Positions 51,053-64,000 are shown, counted from the first letter of the stretch. The stretch is DNA of 64,000 nucleotides from Pampus argenteus (GCA_036937835.1 CM072861.1:8549501-8613500), one strand, 5' to 3'. Made by a program: numbers and translations. Notes: generated from the sequence alone by a model not told the origin.

Positions 51053-52046
51053 ATACGGTAATGTCAAGGTAAGTAAAAGTCCACCTGTGTGATGCGCTTT
51101 AGTTGAAAAAATGTTTTTCATTAATAATACTCATAGTCGTGTATTCTTATTTTATCTAACATGAATTTCAAAACATCTTAAGTAACGTATGTTTCATAAA
51201 ACCGAGCCCCGTTCGAGGTCATGGCAAATGTACATAACTTACTTAAAAAGTCACGAAAACCTATTTTCTCACTCAATCAGCGCTTTTATTACATAAACGA
51301 TATGGTGCCACATGAATGCACTGTTTTCTGCCAAAGTCAGAACAGTTTTAGTTATTTCCCCTGAGAGATTTCTGTATCAGGATTCAGCAAGGAGCAAGTA
51401 TTTGGACCCGATGTAGCAGCATTACAGTTTTCTGGCTGTTAAACTCTTTATAAATTATACCTAGGATGTTTTTTTGTTTTTTTTTCCTCCCCTAACTTTA
51501 AATTTGATTGTTGCTTGTAGGAAAGTACAGCCAAGTATTTCTTCTTGGTTTCAATCACAGGGGCTTTAAATGTCAATTATTATTTGTGTACGTGCGGTTG
51601 TAGCATTACAGAGCTACGCTGCTGCCATTTTCATTTCCAGACTTTCAAAACTGAAATCCTGTTTTACATAGTTGAAACTGACGTACCTCTACACCTACAG
51701 CTTTATCTCTTCCTACCTTTTCTCTCACTTTATCCATCCTTTCGTACCTTTCTATCTTTCCGTGCTCCATTTTTTTTCCATTTTTTTTTTTTTTGACTTT
51801 TTGCTTCCCGCTTTCTGTCTTTCCACCAGGCCAAAGGAAACAGCCTGACGGGTACGCTCGAGGGCTCATATTTCCCAGGAAAAATTCAATTTGTGCTCAC
51901 CATGTCCTCACACATAAACCACAGTGAAGGCTTTATATATAAAAAGTAAAATTAGGGCCTATTGGCGCCATTTCACTCTCAGCAATCACTGGGCCTTTTG
52001 CAGGCCTGCTGGCTTGAAGTGGTGCGGGAAATATTTTCTTTTTTTT

Positions 52047-52135
52047 TTTTTAAACCTTTATTTAACCTGCAGTGTCGACTAAGAACAACATATTCACAAT
52101 GACAAGAGGCAACAGTTTGTTGGAGAGGAAGTGGG
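52047..52135. mobile_element. Possible short interspersed repeat fragment
   Basis: AAACCTTTATTTAACCTGCA followed by ACTAAGAACAACATATTCACAATGACAAGAGG resembles a common teleost repeat fragment (TTTATTTAACC, AAGAACA, CAATGAC). It is short and diverged. Confidence 0.4.
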
Positions 52136-52698
52136 TCGAGGTGTTTTACAGTTTCACAGAGTTACAGAGGTGTGAAAGGCTTTTTTCCTTGTTGTGCAGT
52201 TGACTGTGTTTTCCATGTCGACGATGTTTTTCTGAGTGGCAGCGTGACTGCGTCTGTGGTCAGCCGCACTAAAACTAAAACACACACACGCATATACACA
52301 CACACACACACACGACTAGAGGTTAAACCATAATTTGGAAAATGACTGCCGACTTCAGACCTCGTCAGACACGCATTCCACCAAAGCTGACATGTTTACT
52401 CGATGATGATTATAGATCTTTTTTTAAATATTTTTTTCTTTTATTCTTTCGGGTTTAGGATTGAAGGTATACATCATCCTTGCACGTTGTGTAATATCAC
52501 TGTATTCAAACAGCAACATGTTTGCTGATGCATTTTTTTTTTTTTTTGTGCCCGAGTCCTTGGTGATAAAAATCTTTGCAACAACAAATACCAGGTCATA
52601 AATCAGACAGACGCCACACAGAGCCAGAGGAGAAACAGCAACAACCACAACAGGTGTTAAGAGGAAACCATTTGTCTTCCTGTGAGGCTGGTTTTGCT

Positions 52699-52720
52699 GT
52701 GTGTGTGTGTGTGTGTGTGT
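52699..52720. repeat. (GT)n microsatellite
   Basis: About 11 GT units in the last afg2a intron. Confidence 0.9.
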
Positions 52721-55000
52721 CATTATACAAGGCCTTATTTATGATTAAACTCTTTTTTGTGTCTTTAAACGGTTGCAAACAAGCTTCTGCGAATACAGTG
52801 CGTCTGTTCAGGCATCCGTTTGAAGGTGGGGTTAGTTATCATTCCAAAACTATTCTTATGTTCTTTAACTGATAAAAAAAAATGCAACAAATAATACACA
52901 GTTTCATTGAGCTACAAATAATAATAACCATCAATAATCTGAGAATAGTAAGCACCACAGGTGGCAAACTGACATCAAGATAGACTGTTGACCTGCAGGA
53001 TTTGTACATCCTGTATTGGAACAAACTTGATCCTGCCAGTGTTAAAAAAAACAAACAAACAAACAAAAAAAACACAAGAGTTAAGAAAACAATTGCGCCA
53101 GTGAGCTTGAATGGCTGTCAGCCAAGCGTCTCAGACACCTGGGCTTGGACCAAACAGCTCTCCCCCCCGTTGGAGGGAAAAGACCCACCGCTATGGAGGT
53201 CGCGGTCGGTCAAAGGCATCTGTGACTGAACACAAAGATATTCAGATACGACTGAACGCTGCAGCGAGAGGTTTTTATTAAAATGAGGAGATGGATGTTA
53301 CGACACCGTGGGTTCTCGAGAGGGGCTGAGCTGCAGGGTTGGTGCTGTCTACGTCTACGTGTTCAGCATCTTAACAGCAACGTCCTGCTCTGTCCTTAAT
53401 GTATTCGTGCAGGAAAATCCTGGTGTTTTTTTTATTTTTTTTGTCAACTACCTGTCAACATCTGCTTAGTGCTCATTGCTGTGGTGTTTTACCACTTCAC
53501 TTCCTGGAGATCACGTATCAATCAAACACAACAAGGTGGTCTGTTAACAAACTCTGAGTTTGTGTAAGCTATGCACTTGTAAATATCGTGGCTCTTTTTT
53601 CTTCTGCTGTTTATTTCTAACAAACAAACTTGTGTTAAAGAATTCGTATCAATCCAGGAAGACCTAACATCTGTGTATATAAATATATATGTTCAACCAT
53701 CAATGAAATCACAAAAAAAATATTTAGATGAACGTCACAGATTCGATTCCATGTGCTGTTTCTTTCTACGAGTCATTTTGTTTTTAAAGGAGTTAAAAAT
53801 AATTACAAAGCATCGCAAGTATTGTTAAATGACATCAGACCCCGGCAGGAGCTTTAAGGTGCCTGCAGACGGTGTGATAACAGATCTTACAAGTAACAAC
53901 GTGCGAGAAGGGTCTAATAAATCCTTGGCTGCGATCTGTGTCAGACTCTACGATATCAATTTTAAGGGCACGTCAGATGGTGCGATGAGTATCTCGCAAT
54001 GCGATCTAAAAGCTCTGTTTTGATTGACAACCAGAGATTACGCCGTGTCTCTCTTAATGTTGTCAACTTTCACTTGGGTCAGCCCAAAAGACAACCCATA
54101 GTGTACTCCTTTAAAAAAATGCTATCGATGAAACAAGTCGAGCTTGAGATATCCTGACTTTTAATCCCTAGTGTTGGTCAAGCTCCAAATAAAAATGCTG
54201 GTTTTTATTTCCCATTAGTTCCTTTCGACATCTCTGACTGGTGAACAACAACGCCTTTCAAACTCCATGTCTTAAGTTTGTAATGCAGACTTTCTGTTGC
54301 CCTCAAGCCAAAGCAGAGATGATTCAACAAAGTTCTTTGAAAACCAGAACACATTATGGCAGCGTAGTACTCCCCACGATAAGTAAACTGAGCAAACATA
54401 CGCAACCTTTTAGTTCGATCAATACATGTGTTTTGATTTATTTTTTCTTCCGACACACACACCGCACTCTGACTAACGAGGCAACATGATGGAAAGACGA
54501 GGTGTCCTAACAGGCTTAAACAACTTCCAAGAGGTTTGTGAATAATAAAACACTTCCCGCTTTTCTTCCCTGGATTCATCTCAAGAGAAGACTATAAAGA
54601 GAAGAATCCATAATGACACAACGTTCAACGCCCGACAAAAAAAACGTTCCCACCCTTAATGAAACCTCTTAATAAAAACCAGGGGCTGTATCGAAATCTG
54701 ATAGAGTTTCAGCTTTTCAGTAAGGTTACAAAACAAGGCCTGGAACTGACTCGGTGCAAGTGACAGGGTGCAATAAATCCTCCAGGTCTTTTCCTGTCAG
54801 GGCTTGATCATAAATAGGAAAAAAAAAAAGAGAGAGAAGTCGAGTAGCATCACACCTTCCTCCAGGAGCAAGTTAAGCCTTTCTACTTCGTGACAACACT
54901 GCGATTACAGTATCAAATGTTGCTTCTGTTTAGAGGAGTGATGGCAGAGGTGAGGAAGGAGAGCCGGCAGCAATTTTCTTTGGTGAGTGTGAGTCAAAAG

Positions 55001-55024
55001 TGTGTGTGTGTGTGTGTGTGTGTG
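55001..55024. repeat. (TG)n microsatellite
   Basis: 12 TG units in the last afg2a intron. Confidence 0.9.
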
Positions 55025-56246
55025 CTTTGTTGGCGGAGGGTTTATTGAGAAGGTGAGGGTTGGGAAACCAGATGTCACTCCAGGCAGGTAGGAAGACAGG
55101 TGATTTTAACAAGCTTCTAGCTCTGAGCTGACAACAACCGCGTCCCGCTGCGTAACCCCCCGACCCTGCCTCCCCTAAAACAAGTCTGAAATCTCAGGAA
55201 TGTAATTAAAGTCAAAGCTTCAGGTAGTGGTGCTGTCAAGACTGCGGACTGAAACGTGCTCAGTCCGCCCAATCGGGCATCGCCTCTACAGTAAGCGGCA
55301 TCAAACCAACAAGTAATCAACCCCACTCCTCCTGTTGTTGAGTTTTCAGAAGAAGAGATGTCACCAGGGAAGATAAAAGATTCTATTGCGGATTGGGATA
55401 AAAAAAAAAACTTTTCACTTTTATTGTGGTGAATTTCCATCATTTGGATAATTCTGTGCCCAAAAATGGTAGAATAAAGCTTGACTGAGTGAAATTATTG
55501 AATTTTTACATCAAATATGCACTATCACTAAGAAATATACACTGTAATCCAATGTAAAGTCCTCAAAAATATCTTTAGAATAGTCCAAAGTACGTTTTAC
55601 CACTGTTGTTGTTGCGGGGCTATTATATGTGACAGGTCATCAGCTGGTACACCATATTTAATCTGGATTTAATCTGGATTAATCACATCACCAGTCAGTC
55701 AGACAAATGAAAAAGTCTGTTTCTACCACATAATAATACTGTTTAAAACCTTACACTGTCCAGGAAGCAACAAATACTGATAGAAAATGCAACTAGAGAA
55801 GACCCCGACCACTTTGCCGTTGAAGCTTCATGATGACACCAGCTGCAGACTCCACGCAACCGGCCAGAGAGAGACGGACACACAAGGAAGCGAGAACGAT
55901 CACGAGAGGGAAGGATGGGCAGCAATTCAGCGACAGCGTGTAGGATACGAACATCGAAACTGGAATCTACTTTGTGGCCTGCAGCTTCAATAAGCATCTA
56001 ACTGTTGATTTATGAGGCCCTGCTCTTCCAGCTCGCTCGCTGGCAGCGTTAGCTTGACGCACGGTTGACCAACGCTCGTCGTCTGCGGCTCACCCAGCTG
56101 CCTACTGCATTACCGGTTAGCGTGCCAAGTCAAATATAAAGGCTCAATACTCTGTCACACTGAGGCGAGGCAATCCTTCTCATTTTTAACCGGAATAGGA
56201 TGTGTGCAAACGTCTGACAATACCAAAAAATGTAAAAACATCCAGC

Positions 56247-56251
<5 letters not shown>

Positions 56252-56287
<36 letters not shown>
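56252..56287. repeat. (TA)n microsatellite
   Basis: A pure TA run of about 18 units in the last afg2a intron, about 130 bp from the SINE. Confidence 0.95.
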
Positions 56288-56292
<5 letters not shown>

Positions 56293-56414
56293 CATTTCTA
56301 CTTTTAACTTAAATTATAAGACAGAGTTTAGTTTATTTAAAAAAAAAACCTAAATTCTGAGAATTAAAACGGATTAAAAAAACAATAATAATCTGGATAA
56401 AATACTAAATGGCT

Positions 56415-56614
56415 GCTTATATATCACTTTTGTCCAAAGTGCTTTACAATGGAAAGCTACCACAAAGAAATTTTTTATCAGTTTCACCAGAAATTTGGGA
56501 TTCAGCATCTTGTTCAAGGACAGTTCGACATGCACACAAGAATCGTCGGGGATAGAACCGCTGACCTTCTGATTGGAGGACGACCGATCGACCTCCTGCA
56601 CCACAGCCTCGCCT
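56415..56614 (-). mobile_element. tRNA-derived SINE, about 200 bp
   Basis: On the minus strand it starts near GGCTGTGGTGCAGGAGG, has a B-box-like GGTTCTATCCC (56559-56549), then GTCCTTGAACAAGATGCTGAA. It ends CATTGTAAAGCACTTTGGAC with a short ATATATAAG tail. The layout (tRNA head, CTTGAACAAG core, AAAGCACTTTG tail) fits a widespread teleost SINE from memory. It lies inside the last afg2a intron, in the same orientation as the gene. ORFs here on both strands are repeat artefacts. Confidence 0.75.
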
Positions 56615-59512
56615 GGTTGAAAACGGAATTTTAAAACCATTATTTGTAGTGCAAACACTGCGGTTTATCTTGTTCCTGTTATGTTTAAGTCAGAGGAACT
56701 CACATAATTGGCAGCTGATTTGGCTGAGTGATCAACATTACAAGAGGACCTTATTTACTGTAAATTGTGGTTTATTGGCGTCTTCCTGCAGACGGAAACA
56801 CAACAATTTTTTTGGCTATGTGGAGAAATAACAACTCCTTTTTTTATTTACTCATTAGAATGACAACATGTGAATGCCATTGCTGTGACTTTAAAACATC
56901 AAACCTCCCTGCCTGCAGTGTGTGAGGCAAGATGTGACCAATTAACTGTCGTATTCATTGTGTTTATTTACTTGCTGATTTGTTGTATTTGTCCCTCGGC
57001 CCTTTCCTTGTAAACGCTGCATTATCTTCAGCACTGTGTTGCTCTCTTATCTGTATCCTGTTTTCCTTCAAACTTCCCCTCAGTGACCAGGGAAGTTTAA
57101 AGTTTCATCTAATCTAATTTGATCTATAGCGTTGGTATGTAAAATATAATACGTACACAGGTGGGTGAGACTTTTCTTTTCTTTTTTCCACCAATGAACT
57201 CTTATCAGCATGACTGTGGCATGTCTTTGGATTTTTTGTGGGGTTTCAAGAACTCAATGGCAAGTGACTGCAAACCTCCCATTCCACAGATGAGACACTA
57301 TACCTGAAAACCCGATGTCAAATACAACACCTGATAGAAGGGGATTGGTTTCTAGCTGCATACCTCCTCCAGGTGTATGCCTGTTTTTTTTTTGGGTGGG
57401 GGCTGCCTAGTCAGGAATCAGCGAGGGAGCGTATACTTTCAGGATATGAGGAGGGCCTATAGATAACCTCAAACTGCTCTCGAGGGGATTATATGTCAAA
57501 AGGAAAGACGCAGACACCTCAACACCTCGCTGTCCCAATCACTTGATTTTATGATTGATAAAGAGTTTTCTGAGCTTGTTGAAAAGGGAAACCGATACGT
57601 ACATCTGCATGTGTTTCTACATGATAAAGCACCTGAAATACGGTACGGTATGTCTATGTTGTTTAATATAATTAAATAAGCACATTTAGATCTACAAAAC
57701 TGCTTCATAATCATCTGATCTGTGTGGGTAAGATTTGATCAGATTTGATTGACAGCGGTGTCTTCACAAACTAGAGTGGAAGCTGAAAAGCTTAAAATTA
57801 ATATAATAATACATATAAATCATTGAAAACTGCCAAACAATTTATAAGTATAGAAGACAAAGAGAAGCAGCAAATCCTCGTGAACATTTTTTCGGTATTT
57901 TCGCTTGATAAATATCTTCCATATCAAACTAAAGGTCTCTATGGGTCGGCTCGGTTCCTTTCAAGGAGCTTTCTGTGTCGAGATCAAAACTAATTCCTGC
58001 TCTATCTCAAACGAATGAAAGAAACAACACATCACAGATCCTTCAGTACACGGCAGTACTCACAAACATGTCACACTGAGAGCATGACTGGGACAACAAT
58101 GAAATCTGTGTTTTCACAGCCTGCCAAGGCACGTTAGCGTCAAAGTGGGTTTTTTTTCTTTCCCTTCCCGAGCCTGTCAGAAGACCAGCATGACATTTCT
58201 ATCATGTCCATAACCCTTGAAGTCAAAAAATAGGATTTACATTCAGAGGAAAGGATATACTGTACATCTTAGAGGAATGTTTGGGTTTTTTTCTGATGAA
58301 TGGTGTATGAACTATGAGTCACGTCAAAGACAAGTATGATTTCCCTGACAAAGAACAAGACGGAGAAATTCAACAAGGGAGTGTCTGTCAGACCAAGTAG
58401 TAAAAAAAAAACCAAAATCTACTATAATACACACAGACTAAACTTCGGTAAGGAAGTTAGTTCCTTTGCCAAAAAAAGTGGTAAATCTTTTCAAAACTGT
58501 GCAGTTTCTTACAACTTCTGTGTTATTTGTGTCTTTGAGGACGAGGTTGCGGTTGCTCTGCTCAAGACAATGTGAATCACGCGGCCGACGAGCGCAGGGA
58601 CACAAATCTGTCACACAAAGGAGTTTTTGTACGATTACTTTCAGTCCGCTGTGAGATCACGAGTGCGCTCTGTGACATAGTGCAGACTCTACACAGACAT
58701 CATGGAGAGCACAGTAACTTCTCTCTGGAGTGCAGTACACAGTCATGTCTTTAAAAAAAATAAAAATAAAAAGCCAAAAGGTTGAAGATGGATGACGTGT
58801 TACATCAGAATCCATGGACCTACAGTGAAAATGTGGGTCGGGACTGTAAGGGTCACATTGTCGTACACACTGTTCCTCTTGCAAGGCTTTGTAATGTTAG
58901 AAGGCAGACTCTAAGACGATAGGCGTCTTGTTGGATATTCATACTGAATTTTACTACCTCGGTGCAAATGAATCAATGATATAAAGTCATAATCTTCGTT
59001 TCAAGGAGATCTATTTCAATCAATTATTCAGATGAGTTGAACGGCATGGTTATCCTGCTCGAATCCATTGGAGAAAAAAAATGCTTTTTTTTTTGTATCA
59101 AGAATCAAAACAATCTGAAAACTATGACAAAAAGCTGCAATGTTTGTTTCTTTTGTTGAATTTAACTGAAAAATCTAAACTACATCTAAGTAGGCCAGAT
59201 AATCTGTCTGAGCATTAAGAACACATTTAGTTTACTTCTTGTATAGAATTAGTTTTATCAAGGCATTTTCACACTTTACAAAAGACATTTCACAGAGCTT
59301 CAGTGATTCATTGAACCTCATGATTCAAAACCTTATTCCTATGACAGGCTGTACTTTCTCTAGATTGTTTTTTTTTTTAAATAAAGAAGTCATAAATCGT
59401 TTGGTGGCATTTCTCTGTCATTCTAGGGAAGAATGAATATTTGACTCACATATTGACATATTGTCAGAATTTTTTTTTTTTTTCTGTTACACTGTAAGAA
59501 AACATGACTCAC

Positions 59513-59677
59513 CTCTGCTCCAGAATACTTGTTTGTCCGAGTCACCAGGTCGTCAAGAGACACATTTTCAGCCACAGGCATGTTACGAAATTGGAGCGAA
59601 AATATTTCCCGTCGGGTTGGAGCATCTGGAAGAGGCACATAGACGATTCGATCAAGGCGACCCGGACGCATCAGGGC
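59513..59677 (-). CDS. afg2a: AFG2A/SPATA5 AAA+ ATPase, penultimate coding exon (D2 domain)
   Basis: Exactly 55 codons lie on the minus strand between an acceptor (CCATCCCACAG, junction at 59677/59678) and a donor (GAG then GTGAGT, junction at 59513/59512). The product opens ALMRPGRLDRIVYVPLPDA and closes with TRTNKYSGAE. The RPGRLDR block is the second region of homology of AAA+ ATPases and carries the arginine-finger residues. The final GAE is the sensor-2 start, completed by ITAVCREAA in the next exon, so the splice cuts the sensor-2 motif in phase 0. No other afg2a exon was found to the right. The exon carrying the Walker motifs and the sequence before ALMRPG must lie beyond 64000. The call as AFG2A rather than p97/VCP or NVL rests on the VYVPLPD and C-terminal sequence plus linkage to spry1. 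Confidence 0.95.
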
Positions 59678-61778
59678 CTGTGGGATGGAAAGAAGACATT
59701 CAGCATCTGTCTTCCCTTCACCTTTATCTACCATTAGTGCAACATAACACACACTATATCATGTGAAATATAATTATTTTGATTCAAACCTTTCCACCTC
59801 TCTCTCTGTAGCTCGAGCTTTACATTTATTTCCCCAGCACTTTGTACATCTTCACTTAGGTGCCACAAAAATACAGTAAAGACACAATGGGTCTGACCTT
59901 TGACATCCTAACTGCTTCTCTGCAGTTTGAGATTTAAGAAGCACTGAGGATCTCTCCAGACAGGACCGTGAACTAAATGCCTAAATTAAAAACTGTGAAA
60001 TTTAACTTTTCCACTTCCAGCAGTCAGCGTGGAGACAATGTTGACGTTATCTGATAAACCGTCCACTTCCTACAGATCACATCTCCGTGACCTCAAAACA
60101 GTCCTTGAGTACCCAAAGCTGCTGCTGTCTCGTTTGTCAGACGTCATTAAGTGGCAGGCGCCTCTCAAACACCGACGGACAAATATGCCCCCGTCTCCAT
60201 TTGCTCCCCTCAGCCAGGCCGTGACAAGCAGTGGTATGATGTAGTGTTTTCGACCAGACAGCAAGCTGAAGAACAGTGGGACTTGAAAATTATATAAATC
60301 AAAACAACAACAAAAAAAACAACCAAAAAAACAAACATGAACTGGAACTGATAGTTTCATTGTTGTTCTTCTCCCAAGACTCAATGAAGCCTGGTTGTAA
60401 AGACAGTGGAGTCTCTGGCTTTGGGCCAGACAGGCCACAGCGGGGCAAAACCCCGACAAGGCAGGAGACACACGCAGATGCAAGCCATGCAGGAGGTCAC
60501 GTCAGGAGTGATGAGTGAGGGTTGGAGGGACTGGACCTGCAGCTTTTGAACTCGTTGTTTAGATGCTATTCCTGCTCCTCTGCATATAACACAAATCCTC
60601 CTGATCCTGACAGCCATGCTTCTTTCATATACATATGAAACTATGGACTATAAACATTTACAGTATGTCATCCTGTTGGACAATTTGGATAATCTGTTAA
60701 TTGTTAAGTTGTTTACGAAGCAAAAATGTCTTAAATGTGAAGATTTGCTACTTTTCTGTGTTTTATACCTTTGTAAACCGAATCTCTTTAGTCAGACAAA
60801 ACAAGCTATTTAAATATGTCGGCATGGGCTCCAAAACATTGGAATGAGCATTTATTTATTAGGTTTCTAAGAGTTAAACAATGACAATGAAGGACATGAC
60901 ATAAAAAAAGTCAAGAATAAAATTTTGAAAAATAGTTACACTCGTCCCAATCATTGCACCTTGAGCAGCCCTACACTATAATATAAAACATCAAATGTTT
61001 CTTGCCGTGTTACATTTTAAGTCCATCTGCTTGCAAAGTGTGCCGGATGCAAGTTTAAGAGGGTTTTTTTTTATTGGTTTTCTCTATTTCCCCTCTGGAT
61101 AACCAATTTCCATTTATAGGGGCGATGGACAGTTTTCCTGCCTTTTATCTGTTGCTTTTTTGTGTTCCTGTATATGTATGTGGAACATGAGACGATGGAA
61201 ACTGGAGACAAACATTAGTAGCTACCCTTAGGTAACCACAACAGAGCCGTGTCTGACAAAGGAGCAATGGATCATGAGAGGAAATGTTCTTGTTTTTCAG
61301 GTCTCTAGATTCTTCCATTCGTTTGAACAGAGGCTTTGGCTGTAGGTGACGAACCATCGCTATAAAACGAATAAAGACTTATAACGTCACAGAGAAAGAG
61401 CGGCTGTCAGACAGACCTGCTGGTAGATGGATGGGTGGCAGGTTCAAGGGCGGCTGTATAGAATTAGGAGCTCAAAACTTTGGGAACTTGATAGGATAAC
61501 GTCTGGCAAAACGACGACAAAACAAGTTGTGTTTTATCGTTGTTTGTTGTCACGGCTCTTCACACAGGTTAGTGGGTATTGTAGGTCTGTGTGTGTGTAG
61601 GAGGTGAGGCGGGTGCAGTGGGGATTGCAGTCTGTGGCTGTCACAGCAGGTCGAGCCAGTCGCAGCAGTGTGTATTGCACTATACAGAGGACGTGCCAGG
61701 GACACTTCCTGAGTTGCTCTCCCTGGAGCGATCTGGCGGCTACATGCCAACACAAACCTGTTGACCCCCGGCTTAATA

Positions 61779-61800
61779 ACACACACACACACACACACAC
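61779..61800. repeat. (AC)n microsatellite
   Basis: 11 AC units, followed by an ATGC repeat (61801-61812). Confidence 0.9.
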
Positions 61801-61897
61801 ATGCATGCATGCGCACACATTGCCAAACAATGGGCATAAGGAGCATGCATCTAAGCAAAACACTTCAACTTTTAATTTTGGATCTTTTTTTTCTTTT

Positions 61898-61899
<2 letters not shown>

Positions 61900-61930
<31 letters not shown>
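61900..61930. repeat. 31-nt A tract
   Basis: This is the longest homopolymer in the window. I see no retrocopy ending at it. Other A/T tracts of about 18-24 nt lie at 15677-15698, 27875-27892, 28142-28160, 33204-33226, 34860-34881, 40166-40186, 42135-42158 and 63192-63212. Confidence 0.95.
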
Positions 61931-61931
<1 letters not shown>

Positions 61932-64000
61932 CCGGCTGTTACTTTATCAGCCGTTAATTCTGTCTGCACACATAATGGAGAAGTGCCCGTGGCTTCCAGG
62001 CGCTCTGGCTCCAAGGGTTCCATGGTGCTCCCAAAAAGCAGAGCCAACCCTCAGCTTTGAGACTGCTAAACTCATCTGACTGCCCTGGAGGGAAAGAAAG
62101 GCTTTTTTCCCCCCTTTCCTCTCAGTGAGAGCAGGGGGCCCATCCATCACTTAACAAGATACACTTCCTGTTCTCAAGGATCCAGGGGTGGAGGTGGTGG
62201 GGTAGGAGGGGAGGAGGGGGAGGGGAGGAGGTAAGGGGGGGGGGACCCCGAAAGACAAATACTTGGCTTGGCATGCCGGGCAAGCGTTGACGGGCTCTTT
62301 TCGTAACAGCATCATTCCACCTGAAGTCTTGGCTCGACTGGCAGAAAGCAAAAGAAGAGGGAGGGAGGGAGGGAGGGGAGGAAGAAAAGAAAGGAGAGGA
62401 CAAAAACAGCCAGACCAAGGGACCCAGACAGACCACTTGAAAGGACAACAAGACTAAAACCATACAAACAAACACAGATAAGTGGCGTGGGAGACAGCAA
62501 GTCATCATCAACAAAACGCAGTCTCTGTTTTTTTTTTACACAAGTCTGCATGATTGCATCCACCTCGTTTGCACCATTGAAATGATAGGCATCATTACAC
62601 ATGAGCCATTAGTAATTAGAAATGCCCCTAGGTAAGAAATACTAACTAGCTTTGAATCAACACTGCGCCATTTATGTGCCACAAAAAGCTGGGTGAATCT
62701 GCACTGGGGGCAGAATTAAGCTCATTGTGATAGTTAGAAAGTTTTGAAAAACAAGTGAGGCTTATGTTGGATCAGTAAAGTTGATCAAAACACACAAGAG
62801 GAGAAAACAGCAAGACAGGAGAGGAGAAGAAAAAAAACAAAAAACCTCATCTCCTCTCTCCACGCCAAGTTTCACTGCCGATAACAACAGTAATTATTCC
62901 AGGCATTGCTATCCTCCTCTAGAAGTGATTACCCTCTAATGACAGACGACTTCCTATCTGCGAAGGCCGGTACCTCTCCCTAACCAGTGAGGAATGCTGG
63001 GAATCTTCTCCTTGGAGCGTTGAATGCTGAGCACATTCTTGGCCAGCTTCAATCTGACCTGCTCGGTCTACAAACTGTTTACAAACGAACGCCCCCGCAA
63101 TTCAGGTGTCTTATTCTTAGACGGTGGCTGAAACGTGGTGCTGCTGAATCAGGAGTAGTTGTGTTTCGCTTCTTACACAACCCTTCAGATCAAAAAAAAA
63201 AAAAAAAAAAAACATGAACATGAACATGAATAAGTTTTCCCTGCACATTTGGTGAAATAATTCTTTTCTTTAAAAACTTTGTTGTTGTTTTTTCCCCCCA
63301 CAATGATAGCAGGTTGTTTAGCTGAGTAAGGGGCTTGCATGAGGAGACATCAGTTGACTTTGTTCCCTGCCTCGAAGGCATTTGCTGTATGTGGTTTCCT
63401 AACCTGTCAGTCTGCAATCCTCAGAGGCCGATTTATGCAGAACGCACTGTAAACAAAAAAAAAATGCAGAGAGTGTGATGGAACCAAAAGCTAAAAGACA
63501 GATCGGAGAGGTCTTCTGCTGGAGTTCAGATCTGGGAAATGAATACAGAGTCCTGAATTAAAGTTGGAAAATGTTGGTGAACAATCTTTTAGGCATTATG
63601 GTTGTTCTGAAAGTCTACTTTGCTGGTAAATCACAGAAGGTCCTTCTACAGTCTCACTGCATGTTGCACACTCTTTAAGGAGAAGCTTACATATTATATT
63701 TTTGTTTGTTTTTATATTTTGTTATAATACTGTTCTAAAGTGAGCAAATCGAGTCATGCATGGGTGTGTGGCATATATATATATACAGAAGAATCTTGCA
63801 TACCGCTTCACTTCATTAGAGTATTTTCATAACATGTTTTTTTCTTACTTCTTTCTACTTGTAGTGACTTCTGTAGCTTATTTGCAAATTGCACCCGAAT
63901 TTTAAAGCATCTTTCGGACGAAAACATATGAAATACATGAAAAAAATGGCCTTCGTGCAGAAAAAAAACCCAAAAAACAACAACAACAAAAAAAAATCCC

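Larger units (their letters stand above)
59678..64000 (-). other. afg2a: afg2a upstream intron, cut by the window edge
   Basis: This begins at the acceptor of the penultimate exon and runs off the window without a visible upstream exon. It holds a 31-nt A tract (61900-61930), an AC run (61779-61800), G-rich tracts around 62190-62250 and an ACATGA-type short repeat (63213-63230). A unique stretch at 62560-62700 is rich in TAAT motifs. No other gene is seen on either strand. Confidence 0.8.

Noticed and set aside
59423..59752. 109-residue minus-strand ORF containing the AAA+ block, taken as a small gene
   Set aside because: Only the middle 55 codons are coding. The two ends read into introns past clear splice sites.
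61900..61930. 31-nt A tract as the end of a processed retrocopy
   Set aside because: No coding or gene-derived sequence precedes it on either side, and no target duplication was noticed.

Overview
The window is non-mammalian vertebrate nuclear DNA, most likely from a teleost (probably an acanthomorph/percomorph fish). Three things support this: spliced genes with vertebrate orthologues, tRNA-derived SINEs and a palindromic non-autonomous DNA element of kinds I recognise from teleost genomes, and very dense dinucleotide microsatellites. There is no bacterial, plasmid or phage content. The SINE and element identifications rest on recall, without a database search.

Only two protein-coding genes can be supported, both on the minus strand. 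(1) spry1 (Sprouty-1, receptor tyrosine kinase/FGF-ERK feedback inhibitor) has its whole 362-codon CDS in one exon at 35608-36696. A good splice acceptor lies just upstream at 36751, and a CpG-rich, CCAAT-box-containing 5' region lies around 38.1-38.9 kb. (2) The last two coding exons of afg2a (spata5), a tandem AAA+ ATPase of ribosome biogenesis, lie at 59513-59677 and 41133-41312, separated by an 18.2 kb intron. The two exons join in phase 0. The gene continues beyond the right edge. afg2a followed by spry1 in the same orientation matches the order known from human chromosome 4q28 (FGF2-NUDT6-SPATA5-SPRY1), which supports both calls.

Layout from left to right: 1-34.7 kb has no gene I can recognise. 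It holds a SINE (437-816), a degenerate SINE (about 9.5 kb), a long-TIR palindromic element (12316-12848), many microsatellites and several unique-sequence stretches that look like cis-regulatory elements. 34.7-38.9 kb is the spry1 transcription unit. 38.9-41.0 kb is a short spacer. 41.0-64.0 kb is afg2a, almost all intron, with a (CA)71 microsatellite, another SINE and further candidate regulatory stretches.

No novel biological system is evident. The observations most worth checking are overlapping upstream ORFs that precede and overlap the spry1 start codon, a palindromic SOX/TCF-like site in a homeodomain-motif-rich stretch downstream of spry1, a cryptic or unrecognised exon-like ORF near 21.1-21.3 kb, and the likelihood that the flanking desert and the large afg2a intron carry spry1 enhancers.
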